Source of the DNA: Erwinia sp. E602
Lineage (GTDB): Bacteria > Pseudomonadota > Gammaproteobacteria > Enterobacterales > Enterobacteriaceae
Reading direction: 5' to 3'
DNA length: 64,000 bases
Assembly: GCF_018141005.1 (NCBI RefSeq)
Contig: NZ_CP046582.1
Coordinates: 3,410,001 to 3,474,000 of the forward strand
In this document: in pieces, positions 20,476 to 29,624 of the stretch
Numbering within the stretch: the stretch's first letter is position 1
Layout: every line of letters begins with the position of its first letter
Notes under the pieces: model-generated
Told to the model about the DNA's origin: nothing
Database searches by the model: none
What the model saw: the letters and a program-made list of their open reading frames with translations, nothing else
Made by a program: the position numbers and the translations under genes

Positions 20476-21264
20476 ATGCAGGCCGATATTTCCCTGATCC
20501 TGAAGTTACAACAGCGGCTGTTTGCCGATCCGCGCCGCATCGAACTGTTAAAGCAGGTGCAGGCCAGCGGCTCGATCAGCCAGGGGGCGAAACTGGCCGG
20601 GATCAGCTACAAAAGCGCGTGGGATGCGATTAACGAGATGAACCAGCTGGCGGACCGCACGCTGGTGGAGCGGGCCACCGGCGGCAAAGGCGGCGGCGGC
20701 GCGGTGGTCACCGACTACGGCGAACGCCTGCTGCAGCTCTACGCGCTGCTGGAACAGATCCAGCAGAAGGCGTTTGACGTGCTGCAGGACGGGGTGCCCC
20801 CGGGCAGCCTGCTCGGGGCCATCGCCCGTTTTTCGCTGCAGACCAGCGCCCGCAATCAGTTTTTTGGCACGGTGGTGGCCCGCGATGCGCAGCCGGTGCA
20901 GCAGCACGTGGAGATTGAGCTGGCCGACGGTCAGACCCGCATCCGGGTGGCGCTGACCGAACACAGCGCCAACCGCCTGCAGCTGGCGGCGGGTAAAGAG
21001 GTGCTGGTGCTGATTAAAGCGCCGTGGATTGAGCTGAGCCGCGATGCGCCGGAACAGTTACAGGCGGATAACCGGCTGGCCGGCCAGGTGACCCAGATCC
21101 TCCGGGGGGAGAGCCACAGCGAGGTGCTGATCGCCCTGCCTGGCGGAGAGACGCTGTGTGCCACGGTCAGCAACCCGCGGGTTGAGCAGCTAAAACTGCA
21201 GGCGGATGTGCCGGTGACAGCATATTTTAATGCTGATAAGGCGATCGTCGCGACGCTGCTCTGA
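20476..21264 (+). CDS. modE: Molybdate-responsive regulator ModE
   Basis: ModE senses molybdate and represses modABC while activating molybdoenzyme genes. The 262-residue product has an N-terminal winged helix-turn-helix (GSISQGAKLAGISYKSAWDAINEMNQL is the recognition region, written here only in part of the domain around residues 30-55) and two MOP domains, the first opening TSARNQFFG and the second following DNRLAGQVTQI. The start at 20476 gives MQADISLILKLQQRLFADP, matching E. coli; the frame is open 29 codons further but lacks homology. Confidence 0.96.
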   Translation: MQADISLILKLQQRLFADPRRIELLKQVQASGSISQGAKLAGISYKSAWDAINEMNQLADRTLVERATGGKGGGGAVVTDYGERLLQLYALLEQIQQKAFDVLQDGVPPGSLLGAIARFSLQTSARNQFFGTVVARDAQPVQQHVEIELADGQTRIRVALTEHSANRLQLAAGKEVLVLIKAPWIELSRDAPEQLQADNRLAGQVTQILRGESHSEVLIALPGGETLCATVSNPRVEQLKLQADVPVTAYFNADKAIVATLL

Positions 21265-21338
21265 ATCCTCTGGCGCAATTTGACATCACGGCAGCGCAGG
21301 ACGTTAATACCCTTGTGATGCATAAAATGGAATGAATA

Positions 21339-22805
21339 ATGTCGACATTGCAGATTACGCAAGGCATCTTTCGCCTTAGCGCGACCCGAACCCTGAACCT
21401 GAACGATCTCACCCTGCGCGCCGGCGAAAGCTGGGCGGTGGTCGGTGCCAACGGCAGCGGCAAGTCGTCGCTGGCAAAAGCCCTCTCCGGCGAGCTGCCG
21501 GCGGAAAAAGGCCGGGTCAGCAGCCAGTTCCAGCGCCCGGCCCGCCTGTCGCTGGAGCAGCTGCAGAAGCTGGTGGCCGACGAGTGGCAGCGCAACAACA
21601 CCGATATGCTCAGCGCGGATGAGGACGATACCGGCCTGACCGCCGCCGAAATTATCCAGCAGGAGGTGCGCGATGCAGAGCGCTGCCGCGCGCTGGCGGC
21701 ACGCTTTGGTATTGAAGCACTGCTGGATCGCCGCTTTAAGTACCTCTCCACCGGCGAAACGCGCAAGACCCTGCTGTGCCAGGCGCTGATGGCGCAGCCC
21801 GACCTGCTGATCCTCGATGAGCCCTTTGACGGGCTGGACGTTGATTCGCGCGCCAACCTCGCCAGCGTGCTGGGTGAGCTGCAGCAGCCGGGCTTCAGCC
21901 TGGTGCTGGTGCTGAACCGTTTTGACGATATCCCCGGGTTTATCAGCCAGGTCGGCGTGCTGGCCGAATGTACGCTGACCCACAGCGGGCCGCGCGAGGC
22001 GATTCTGCAGCAGGCGCTGGTCGCCCAGCTGGCGCACAGCGAGCAGCTGGCCGGGATGACCCTGCCGGAGCCCGATGACGCCAGCGCCATTCCAACGCTG
22101 GCGGACGCAGAGCCACGGGTGGTGCTGAAGGACGGCGTGGTAGCCTACAACGACCGGCCGATCCTCAACCACCTCAGCTGGCAGGTGGATCGCGGCCAGC
22201 ACTGGCAGATCGTCGGCCCGAACGGTGCCGGTAAATCGACCCTGCTCAGCCTGGTGACCGGCGACCACCCGCAGGGCTACAGCAATGACCTGACGCTGTT
22301 CGGCCGCCGTCGCGGCAGCGGGGAAACCATCTGGGATATTAAGCAGCATATCGGCTACGTCAGCAGCAGCCTGCACCTGGAGTACCGGGTCAGCAGCAGC
22401 GTGCGCAACGTGGTGATCTCCGGCTATTTCGATTCGATCGGTATTTATCAGGCGGTCTCGGACCGGCAGATCATGCTGGCTAACCAGTGGCTGGATCTGC
22501 TGGGGATGCAGGCCCAGGCGAACGCGCCGTTCCACGATCTGTCGTGGGGCCAGCAGCGGCTGGTGCTGATCGCCCGTGCGCTGGTGAAACACCCGGCGCT
22601 GCTGATCCTCGATGAACCGCTGCAGGGGCTGGATCCAATCAACCGCCTGCTGGTCAGGCGTTTTGTCGACGTGCTGATCGGCGAAGGCCGCACCCAGCTG
22701 CTGTTTGTCTCGCATCATGCCGAGGATGCACCGCAGAGCATCACCCACCGGCTGAGCTTTGTGGCGGAAGGTGACGGTTACGGGTACCTGCAGGAGACGC
22801 TGTAA
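21339..22805 (+). CDS. modF: ModF, double-ABC ATPase
   Basis: The 488-residue protein (E. coli ModF 490) carries two ABC domains in one chain and no membrane part. Walker A motifs are GANGSGKS (36-43) and GPNGAGKS (293-300). Signatures are LSTGETRK in the first half and LSWGQQR in the second; Walker B segments are LLILDEPFDGLD and LLILDEPLQGLD. It follows modE by 74 bases, probably as one unit. The molecular role remains unclear in the family; it has been linked to molybdate metabolism by location. Confidence 0.93.
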   Translation: MSTLQITQGIFRLSATRTLNLNDLTLRAGESWAVVGANGSGKSSLAKALSGELPAEKGRVSSQFQRPARLSLEQLQKLVADEWQRNNTDMLSADEDDTGLTAAEIIQQEVRDAERCRALAARFGIEALLDRRFKYLSTGETRKTLLCQALMAQPDLLILDEPFDGLDVDSRANLASVLGELQQPGFSLVLVLNRFDDIPGFISQVGVLAECTLTHSGPREAILQQALVAQLAHSEQLAGMTLPEPDDASAIPTLADAEPRVVLKDGVVAYNDRPILNHLSWQVDRGQHWQIVGPNGAGKSTLLSLVTGDHPQGYSNDLTLFGRRRGSGETIWDIKQHIGYVSSSLHLEYRVSSSVRNVVISGYFDSIGIYQAVSDRQIMLANQWLDLLGMQAQANAPFHDLSWGQQRLVLIARALVKHPALLILDEPLQGLDPINRLLVRRFVDVLIGEGRTQLLFVSHHAEDAPQSITHRLSFVAEGDGYGYLQETL

Positions 22806-22962
22806 CCTGAACAATGCGGCTTGCGGGAAGACGGCAGATGAAACAATCCCGGGCGCTGAACTCTCTCAGCGGCCGGGCTAAATTTGTGCCGCCTGTGCAA
22901 TTCGCCTGTGGAAAGAGGGGAGTTAAGGGAGTGATCTTCCAACAGCGTATCTCTTTAGCCCC

Positions 22963-23106
22963 CTATCGGGTGTTCTGCAACTTTACATAGCTATCGATAT
23001 ACTCAGCGGTGGCCCCGACATCCATGCCGTCAGAGAGCGGAACCCGCAGTGCCCTGACGTCGGGGTCGCCAGACTTCTCCTCAAACCTGTCAGGCCATTT
23101 TTTCAT
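22963..23106 (-). CDS. Small hypothetical protein, 47 residues
   Basis: The frame starts MKKWPDRFEEKSGDPDVRAL and ends YIDSYVKLQNTR. Composition is that of a soluble, acidic protein, not random translation, but I do not recognise the family. GGGGAG lies only 2 bases before the ATG, an awkward spacing, and an in-frame TAA just upstream excludes a longer start. It may be a small gene or the tail of a lost one. Confidence 0.33.
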   Translation of the reverse strand: MKKWPDRFEEKSGDPDVRALRVPLSDGMDVGATAEYIDSYVKLQNTR

Positions 23107-23209
23107 ATCTCCCCAGGGTTATCCTTCCTCAGCCCTGCGCAGTCGCTCCTGTCCCCCCATTACGCAACGCACACACCTCCCGCCTCCCGAAGAGCATTGA
23201 CAGAGGCTG

Positions 23210-23225
23210 GTGTAATCGTTACCAC
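23210..23225. promoter_or_regulatory. GalR/GalS operator, distal
   Basis: GTGTAATCGTTACCAC fits the GalR/GalS consensus GTGKAANCGNTTNCAC at all but one position. It is 88 bases centre-to-centre from the second operator, so repressor bound at both could loop the promoter DNA between them, as in E. coli gal. Confidence 0.75.
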
Positions 23226-23297
23226 AATTTACACAACACAGGCTGACCCCTTCGCGACTAAAGGTTATATTTACTGCCTGACATGCAGAAAAAATCA

Positions 23298-23313
23298 GTG
23301 TAAACGATTCCAT
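23298..23313. promoter_or_regulatory. GalR/GalS operator, proximal
   Basis: GTGTAAACGATTCCAT matches the GalR/GalS consensus at 15 of 16 positions and differs from the E. coli external gal operator only in its last base. It lies 84 bases before the galT start. Confidence 0.8.
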
Positions 23314-23397
23314 TTTTTCCAACCCGATCACGCTTTCTGCCCGGTCAGTGTGCTATTTTTCTTTCAGGCTTATTGCATCAGAAGGTGACTCAACCCC

Positions 23398-24456
23398 ATG
23401 GAAAAATTTAACCCGGTCGATCATCCCCATCGCCGCTACAACCCGCTGACCGATCAGTGGGTGCTGGTCTCCCCTCACCGCGCCAAACGGCCGTGGCAGG
23501 GCGCGCAGGAAACCCCTTCGCAGGAAAAACTGCCGGCGCACGATCCCGACTGCTTCCTGTGCCCGGGCAATACGCGGGTGACCGGTGATAAAAACCCGGA
23601 CTATAAAACCACCTACGTGTTTACCAACGATTTTGCCGCGCTGATGACCGACACGCCGGACGCGCCGCAGAGCGAGGATATGCTGATGCGCTGTGAGAGC
23701 GCGCGCGGCACCAGCCGGGTGATCTGCTTCTCGCCGGACCACAGCAAAACGCTGCCGGAGCTGACGCTGGACGGGCTGGTGGCGGTAGTGAAAACCTGGC
23801 AGGAGCAAACCGCCGAGCTGGGGCAGACCTACCCGTGGGTACAGGTGTTTGAGAACAAGGGCGCGGCGATGGGCTGCTCCAATCCGCACCCGCACGGCCA
23901 GGTGTGGGCCAACAGCTTCCTGCCGAACGAAGTCAGGCGCGAAGACGATTTGCAGCGCACCTACTATGCAAAGCACGGCTCGCCGATGCTGGTTGACTAC
24001 AGCGCCCGCGAACGGCAGGACGGCAGCCGCACGGTGGTGGAAACCGAACACTGGCTGGCGGTGGTCCCCTGGTGGGCGGCGTGGCCGTTTGAAACGCTGC
24101 TGCTGCCGAAAGCGCACGTTAAGCGCCTGACCGACCTGAACGACGCGCAGCGTGACGATCTGGCGCTGGCGCTGAAAAAGCTCACCAGCCGCTATGATAA
24201 CCTGTTCCAGTGCTCGTTCCCCTATTCGATGGGCTGGCACGGCGCGCCGTTTACCGAAGACGCCGGCGATCACTGGCAGCTGCACGCCCACTTCTATCCG
24301 CCGCTGCTGCGTTCCGCCACGGTGCGTAAATTTATGGTCGGCTATGAAATGATGGCCGAAACCCAACGTGACTTAACGGCGGAGCAGGCGGCTGAACGCC
24401 TGCGCGCCGTCAGCGATATTCACTTCCGCGAGACCGAGACCGGAGACCAGGCATGA
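23398..24456 (+). CDS. galT: Galactose-1-phosphate uridylyltransferase
   Basis: GalT swaps UMP between UDP-glucose and galactose-1-phosphate in the Leloir pathway. The 352-residue product has [10 protein letters not shown] with the nucleophile His166, Cys residues of DCFLCPGN for metal binding, and [11 protein letters not shown] with the C-terminal HxH region [11 protein letters not shown]. It begins [25 protein letters not shown] as in E. coli. It is first in this operon because galE is absent here; it overlaps galK by four bases. Confidence 0.97.
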   Translation: MEKFNPVDHPHRRYNPLTDQWVLVSPHRAKRPWQGAQETPSQEKLPAHDPDCFLCPGNTRVTGDKNPDYKTTYVFTNDFAALMTDTPDAPQSEDMLMRCESARGTSRVICFSPDHSKTLPELTLDGLVAVVKTWQEQTAELGQTYPWVQVFENKGAAMGCSNPHPHGQVWANSFLPNEVRREDDLQRTYYAKHGSPMLVDYSARERQDGSRTVVETEHWLAVVPWWAAWPFETLLLPKAHVKRLTDLNDAQRDDLALALKKLTSRYDNLFQCSFPYSMGWHGAPFTEDAGDHWQLHAHFYPPLLRSATVRKFMVGYEMMAETQRDLTAEQAAERLRAVSDIHFRETETGDQA

Positions 24457-25598
24457 GCTTAAAGAGCACCACCCAACAGATTTTTAACGACCAGTTCGGC
24501 TACGCCGCCGGCTACAGCATCCAGGCTCCGGGCCGCGTTAACCTGATCGGCGAACACACCGACTACAACGACGGCTTCGTGCTGCCGTGCGCGATTGATT
24601 ATCAGACGGTGATCGCCTGCAGCCCGCGCGATGACCGTCAGGTGCGGGTCATTGCCGCCGACTACGACAATCAGCAGGACAGCTTCTCGCTGGACGCCGC
24701 CATTACCAGCCACCCTGAATATATGTGGGCCAACTATGTGCGCGGCGTGGTGAAGCACCTGCTGACCCGCGCGGACTTTGGCGGTGCCGATCTGGTGATT
24801 AGCGGCAACGTGCCGCAGGGCGCGGGCCTGAGCTCGTCCGCCTCGCTGGAGGTGGCGGTGGGCACCGTGTTCCGCGAACTCTATCAGCTGCCGGTAGACG
24901 GCGCGGCGATCGCGGTTAACGGTCAGGAAGCGGAGAACCAGTTCGTCGGCTGTAACTGCGGCATTATGGATCAGCTGATTTCAGCGCTGGGCGAGAAAGA
25001 CCACGCCATGCTGCTCGACTGCCGCACCCTCGGCACGCGTGCGGTGCCGGTGCCGGAAGATATCGCGGTGGTGATTATTAACTCCAACTTCCGCCGCAGC
25101 CTGGTAGGCAGCGAGTACAACACCCGCCGCGAACAGTGCGAAGCCGGTGCGGCGTTCTTTGGTAAAACCTCGCTGCGCGACGTAACGCTGAGCGAGTTCA
25201 CCGAACGCGGGCAGCAGCTGGATCCGCTGGTCGCCAAACGCGTGCGCCACGTGCTGACCGAAAACGCCCGCACCCTGGAAGCAGCCGACGTGCTGGCGCG
25301 TGGCGACCTGGCACGGATGGCGGTGCTGATGGCGGAATCCCATGCGTCGATGCGCGATGATTTTGAAATCACCGTCCCGGCCATCGACCAGCTGGTGGAG
25401 ATCGTGAAAGCGACGGTGGGCGAACGTGGCGGCGTGCGGATGACCGGCGGCGGCTTCGGCGGCTGCATCGTGGCGCTGATGCCGCTGGCGCTGGTGGACG
25501 ACGTGAAGGCCGCCGTCGCCGCGCAGTATGAAGCGCAGACCGGCATCAAAGAGACCTTCTACGTCTGCAAAGCCTCTCCAGGAGCCGGACTATGCTAA
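24453..25598 (+). CDS. galK: Galactokinase
   Basis: GalK phosphorylates alpha-D-galactose with ATP. The 381-residue protein has the GHMP-kinase signature: [19 protein letters not shown] near the N-terminus, the ATP loop [11 protein letters not shown] (from residue 121), CGIMDQ with the catalytic Asp, and [11 protein letters not shown] near the C-terminus. It overlaps galT (ATGA) and galM (7 bases), so the three are translated as one coupled unit. Confidence 0.97.
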   Translation: MSLKSTTQQIFNDQFGYAAGYSIQAPGRVNLIGEHTDYNDGFVLPCAIDYQTVIACSPRDDRQVRVIAADYDNQQDSFSLDAAITSHPEYMWANYVRGVVKHLLTRADFGGADLVISGNVPQGAGLSSSASLEVAVGTVFRELYQLPVDGAAIAVNGQEAENQFVGCNCGIMDQLISALGEKDHAMLLDCRTLGTRAVPVPEDIAVVIINSNFRRSLVGSEYNTRREQCEAGAAFFGKTSLRDVTLSEFTERGQQLDPLVAKRVRHVLTENARTLEAADVLARGDLARMAVLMAESHASMRDDFEITVPAIDQLVEIVKATVGERGGVRMTGGGFGGCIVALMPLALVDDVKAAVAAQYEAQTGIKETFYVCKASPGAGLC

Positions 25599-26623
25599 AA
25601 CCTGATTCACACGCCCCGGACGGGGCCGCCTGGCGCATCACCGTGCTGCGCAACGGCAACGGTATGGTGGCGACCTTTATGGACTGGGGTGCCACCTGGC
25701 TCTCCGCCCGCGTGCCGATGGGCGACGGCACGGTGCGTGAGGCGCTGCTTGGCTGCGCCACGCCGTCCGACTATCTGCAGCAGTCGGCCTACCTGGGTGC
25801 CACGGTGGGCCGTTACGCCAACCGCATCGCTAACGCACGCCTTGAGCTGAACGGTGAGGCGATTGCGCTGAGCGCCAATCAGGGGCCGCACCAGCTGCAC
25901 GGTGGCCCGGACGGCTTCCACAACCGCCGCTGGCAGATCGTCTGCCAGAGCGACAGCGAAGTGGAGTACCGGCTGGACTCGCCGGACGGCGACCAGGGCT
26001 TCCCCGGCACGCTGCTGGTGTCGCTGCGCTACCGGCTGGAGGAGGACAATACGCTGTCGATCGCTTATCAGGCTACCGTCGATCGCGCCTGCCCGGTCAG
26101 TCTGACCAACCACGCCTACTTTAACCTCGATGCCGATCACGGCGATGCCCGCCAGCACCGGCTGCAGCTCAACGCCGATCGCTATCTGCCGGTGGACAGT
26201 GAAGGCATCCCTAACGCGGCGCTGAAAGCGGTCGCGGGAACCTCTTTTGATTTCCGCGCCGCCAAAACCCTGGCAGAAGATTTCCTGCAGGATGCGGATC
26301 AGCAGGCGGTAAAAGGCTACGATCACGCCTTCCTGCTCAACCAGGACGATGCCCGCCCCGCCGCCACCCTGTGGTCTGCCGACGGCAGGCTGCAGCTGGA
26401 GGTGTTTACCACCGCCCCGGCGCTGCAGCTGTACAGCGGCAACTACCTGGCCGGTACGCCGGCGCGCGAGCACGACGTCTATGCCGCACACCAGGGCATC
26501 GCGCTGGAGAGCGAGTTTTTACCGGATTCGCCGAACCATCCGGAGTGGCCGCAGCCCGACTGCTGGCTGCAGCCTGCTGAAACGTATCAGTCCGAGACGC
26601 GCTACCGGTTGACGCCAGTTTGA
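25592..26623 (+). CDS. galM: Galactose mutarotase
   Basis: GalM interconverts the alpha and beta anomers of galactose, feeding GalK. The 343-residue product shows [30 protein letters not shown], the catalytic-histidine segment [10 protein letters not shown], and [15 protein letters not shown] with the catalytic Glu near the C-terminus. It is the last gene of galTKM. Confidence 0.96.
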   Translation: MLKPDSHAPDGAAWRITVLRNGNGMVATFMDWGATWLSARVPMGDGTVREALLGCATPSDYLQQSAYLGATVGRYANRIANARLELNGEAIALSANQGPHQLHGGPDGFHNRRWQIVCQSDSEVEYRLDSPDGDQGFPGTLLVSLRYRLEEDNTLSIAYQATVDRACPVSLTNHAYFNLDADHGDARQHRLQLNADRYLPVDSEGIPNAALKAVAGTSFDFRAAKTLAEDFLQDADQQAVKGYDHAFLLNQDDARPAATLWSADGRLQLEVFTTAPALQLYSGNYLAGTPAREHDVYAAHQGIALESEFLPDSPNHPEWPQPDCWLQPAETYQSETRYRLTPV

Positions 26624-26735
26624 TAAAACGCAGGAAAATCGTGCAACGCGCGCGTGACGGGCTTACGCGCCGGGCGGATTTCCGCTATGGTAATGCACAT
26701 TGTTAATTGCCTCTGGCCCGGCCCGGCAGTTTACC

Positions 26736-26754
26736 GATTACCATTATCATTGAA
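26736..26754. promoter_or_regulatory. Candidate Fur box upstream of gpmA
   Basis: On the minus strand three adjacent hexamers, GATAAT, GGTAAT and CGGTAA, resemble the Fur GATAAT array. The E. coli gpmA promoter is a known Fur target, which supports the call. It ends about 28 bases before the gpmA start. Confidence 0.5.
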
Positions 26755-26781
26755 ACGTAAGTGTTATTAAGGAGTTAAGCT

Positions 26782-27534
26782 ATGGCAGTAACTAAGCTGG
26801 TTCTGGTGCGTCACGGCGAAAGCCAGTGGAACAATGAAAACCGTTTCACCGGTTGGTACGATGTGGAGCTGTCAGACGCAGGCCGTCAGGAAGCGAAAGC
26901 CGCGGGTCAGTTGCTGAAAGACGAAGGTTTCACCTTCGATTTCGCTTACACCTCGGTGCTTAAGCGTGCCATCCATACTCTGTGGAATATCCTCGACGAA
27001 GTTGACCAGGCGTGGCTGCCGGTTGAGAAGTCCTGGCGCCTGAACGAGCGTCACTACGGTGCGCTGCAGGGTCTGGATAAAGCGGAAACCGCGGCGAAGT
27101 ACGGTGACGAGCAGGTAAAACTGTGGCGTCGCGGCTTTGCGGTAACCCCACCAGAGCTGGATCGTGCCGATGAGCGTTTCCCTGGCCACGATCCGCGCTA
27201 CGCGGCGCTGACCGCAGAGCAGCTGCCAACCACCGAAAGCCTGGCGCTGACTATCGACCGCGTGCTGCCTTACTGGAACGAGTCGATCCTGCCACGCATG
27301 AAGAACGGTGAGAAAGTGCTGATCGCTGCTCACGGTAACTCCCTGCGCGCGCTGGTGAAATACCTGGATAACCTGAGCGAAGACGAGATCCTCGAGCTGA
27401 ATATCCCGACTGCGTCACCGCTGGTGTATGAGTTCGACGAGAACTTCAAGCCGATTAAACGTTACTATCTGGGTGATGCTGAGGCGATCGCTGCAAAAGC
27501 CGCAGCCGTAGCGAACCAGGGTAAAGCGAAGTAA
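26782..27534 (+). CDS. gpmA: 2,3-bisphosphoglycerate-dependent phosphoglycerate mutase
   Basis: GpmA interconverts 3- and 2-phosphoglycerate in glycolysis. The 250-residue protein starts [16 protein letters not shown], giving the phospho-accepting His11, and has [12 protein letters not shown] with the catalytic Glu and [16 protein letters not shown] with the second histidine. GGAG lies upstream of the ATG. A shared terminator separates it from convergent aroG. Confidence 0.98.
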   Translation: MAVTKLVLVRHGESQWNNENRFTGWYDVELSDAGRQEAKAAGQLLKDEGFTFDFAYTSVLKRAIHTLWNILDEVDQAWLPVEKSWRLNERHYGALQGLDKAETAAKYGDEQVKLWRRGFAVTPPELDRADERFPGHDPRYAALTAEQLPTTESLALTIDRVLPYWNESILPRMKNGEKVLIAAHGNSLRALVKYLDNLSEDEILELNIPTASPLVYEFDENFKPIKRYYLGDAEAIAAKAAAVANQGKAK

Positions 27535-27583
27535 GCTGGAAAAACCCGCCTCAAGGCAGGGTGCAGGCTGAAAGCTTTACTGC

Positions 27584-27613
27584 AAAAAAAACCCGCCATA
27601 TGGCGGGTTTTTT
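27584..27613. terminator. Bidirectional terminator gpmA/aroG
   Basis: ACCCGCCA (27591-27598) pairs with TGGCGGGT (27601-27608). The stem is flanked by an A-run on the left and a T-run on the right, so it can end both converging transcripts. Confidence 0.9.
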
Positions 27614-27642
27614 ATTGCCTGCAACACCGGTAACCGACGCCG

Positions 27643-28695
27643 TCAGCCGCGGCGCGCACGTACCGCCGCCGCCAGCTGGCGCAGTACGGTTTCAGTGTCT
27701 TCCCAGCCGATGCAGCCGTCGGTGACGCTTTTGCCGTAGACCAGCGGTTCGCCGCTCTCCAGGTTCTGGTTGCCTTCCACCAGATGGCTTTCGATCATCA
27801 CGCCGATAATCGCATCATCACCCGCCGCGATCTGCTGTGCCACGTCGGTTGAGACGTCCAGCTGCTTTTTGAACTGCTTGCTGCTGTTAGCGTGGCTGAA
27901 GTCGATCATCACCTGAGTCGGCAAACCGGCCTTCTCCAGCCCGGTCTTCACCGCGCTGACGTGATGGGCGCTGTAGTTCGGCTCTTTGCCGCCGCGCAGA
28001 ATGATGTGGCAGTCGCCGTTGCCGCTGGTTTCAACAATCGCCGAGTGGCCCCACTTGGTGACCGACAGGAAGCAGTGCGGCGCGCTGGCGGCACCGATGG
28101 CGTCGATCGCTACCTTAATGGTACCGTCGGTGCCGTTCTTAAAGCCCACCGGGCAGGAGAGGCCGGAAGAGAGTTCGCGGTGCACCTGCGACTCGGTGGT
28201 GCGCGCGCCAATTGCGCCCCAGCTCATCAGATCGGCCACGTACTGCGGGGTGATCATATCGAGGAACTCGCCCGCCGCCGGCAGGCCGCTGTCGTTGATA
28301 TCCAGCAGCAGTTTACGCGCGATGCGCAGCCCATCATTAATCCGGAAGCTGCCGTCCATATGCGGATCGTTAATCAGGCCTTTCCAGCCGACGGTGGTAC
28401 GCGGTTTTTCAAAGTAGACGCGCATTACCACTTCCAGGTCACCCTGTAATTCCTGACGCAGGCTCAGCAGACGCTGCGCGTACTCTTTTGCCGCCACGGT
28501 GTCGTGAATCGAACACGGGCCAATCACCACCAGCAGGCGGTCATCCTGTTTTTTAAGAATATTGGAAATTGCCTGGCGGGCGAGGGAGACCGTCTGCGCC
28601 GCGTTGTCCGTTGCGGGGAATTTCTCCAGCAGCGCGACCGGGGGTAAAAGTTCTTTTATCTCTTTGATTCTTAAGTCATCGTTCTGATAAGTCAT
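27643..28695 (-). CDS. aroG: Phe-sensitive DAHP synthase
   Basis: AroG condenses phosphoenolpyruvate and erythrose-4-phosphate, the first step to aromatic compounds. The 350-residue product closely matches E. coli AroG: VVIGPCSIHD, MRVYFEKPRTTVGWKG, GAIGARTTESQ, GFKNGTDG, IDFSHANSSKQ. I place the start at 28695 (MTYQNDDLRIKEI) rather than two codons earlier; GGA lies 6 bases upstream and the length then equals E. coli. A half-matching TyrR-like sequence begins TGTAAA at 28771 but its second arm is weak. Confidence 0.96.
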   Translation of the reverse strand: MTYQNDDLRIKEIKELLPPVALLEKFPATDNAAQTVSLARQAISNILKKQDDRLLVVIGPCSIHDTVAAKEYAQRLLSLRQELQGDLEVVMRVYFEKPRTTVGWKGLINDPHMDGSFRINDGLRIARKLLLDINDSGLPAAGEFLDMITPQYVADLMSWGAIGARTTESQVHRELSSGLSCPVGFKNGTDGTIKVAIDAIGAASAPHCFLSVTKWGHSAIVETSGNGDCHIILRGGKEPNYSAHHVSAVKTGLEKAGLPTQVMIDFSHANSSKQFKKQLDVSTDVAQQIAAGDDAIIGVMIESHLVEGNQNLESGEPLVYGKSVTDGCIGWEDTETVLRQLAAAVRARRG

Positions 28696-28989
28696 AATCA
28701 TTCCAGTTCATTTTATCGCCCTCCTGCACGTCGGGCATATCACCGCCAATTTATCGTGAGTGCCGGGGGCTGTAAATCGTCTTTCCCCCGACATTGCCTG
28801 GGTGACGTTGATTTTCTGTATCCCTCTACTACACTTTTAATCGTTAGCACTTTAAATGAACGCATTTGCATCATTTATGATTGGCATTCGTCTATTTTTT
28901 AGAGTTTTTATTTGTCAGCAGCAGAAATCCTTTCCGAATCTTTTTATCAGATTTAATCGGGCCACCTTCAATACTAATGGAGTTTAACG

Positions 28990-29331
28990 ATGAATAAGTT
29001 CGCAATCGTATTTCTTACCGCAGCAATGACCCTGGGCAGCGGCGCGGCGATGGCCGCCGATTCCGGCAGTAATAATGGCTCTGCCAACGCGGCGGCCGAT
29101 GCCGGCGCGGTTGCTCCGGGTGCTAAAAGCCATCTGCAGCCTAACGGCGTGGATAACAGTAAGATTAACACCGGTGAAAGCGGCACGCCGGCTACCGGCA
29201 CCACCAGCGGCAGCGACATGAGCGCCACTGAAGTTCACAAAAATACCGAGTGTAAAGACGGTAAGTGTCCGGACATCAATAATAAAGTGGGTGACGACGC
29301 CAACCACAAAACCGACGGTACGACTCACTAA
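28990..29331 (+). CDS. ybgS: Small periplasmic protein YbgS
   Basis: A 113-residue precursor with a signal peptide of about 22 residues (ends GAAMAA) and a low-complexity mature part rich in Asn, Gly, Ala and Thr. It ends with the conserved [15 protein letters not shown] and KTDGTTH segments, which match E. coli YbgS, as does its position beside zitB and aroG. Two cysteines in CKDGKC could form a disulfide. Function is unknown in the family; E. coli YbgS has been described as a homeobox-like protein only by old annotation. Confidence 0.9.
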   Translation: MNKFAIVFLTAAMTLGSGAAMAADSGSNNGSANAAADAGAVAPGAKSHLQPNGVDNSKINTGESGTPATGTTSGSDMSATEVHKNTECKDGKCPDINNKVGDDANHKTDGTTH

Positions 29332-29412
29332 GCCGTCAGTGAACGTTCGGGGAAGCAGCCGCTTCCCCGGGCAGACAACGCTTTTTATCTTTAAACCCCG
29401 CTATTTTCTATA

Positions 29413-29474
29413 TTCTTCCGTTCTTCCGTTCTTCCGTTCTTCCGTTCTTCCGTTCTTCCGTTCTTCCGTTCTTC
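29413..29474 (+). repeat. Octamer microsatellite (TTCTTCCG), 7.75 copies
   Basis: Seven perfect copies of TTCTTCCG run from 29413 to 29468 and a final TTCTTC ends at 29474. It lies between ybgS and zitB, 151 bases before the zitB ATG. The perfect tandem array can gain or lose copies by polymerase slippage. Confidence 0.95.
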
Positions 29475-29624
29475 AGCATCCCTGTGAGCAGAGCATCACC
29501 TGGCAAGCTCTGTCCGAACTCCTCGCAGATATTACGGCCAGCCATTACGCGATCATTTCTACCCTCGGTGGTGCAGATTTATTGATATCATTAGGCTATC
29601 GCCCGATAACCCCACCGGACCCCC

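Larger units (their letters stand above)
22806..23397. other. modF-galT intergenic region, site of the missing galE
   Basis: In E. coli galE precedes galT. Here a 592-base region replaces it, holding a small minus-strand open frame (22963-23106), two GalR/GalS operators (23210-23225 and 23298-23313) and A/T-rich promoter-like DNA between them. No remnant of GalE sequence is recognisable in any frame. Confidence 0.75.

Noticed and set aside
20931..22814. A 627-codon minus-strand frame opposite modF and the end of modE
   Set aside because: It is a shadow of high-GC coding DNA; modF and modE have clear motifs in the other direction.
28771..28788. A TyrR box before aroG
   Set aside because: TGTAAA is followed after six bases by TTCCCC instead of TTTACA, so only half of the palindrome is present.
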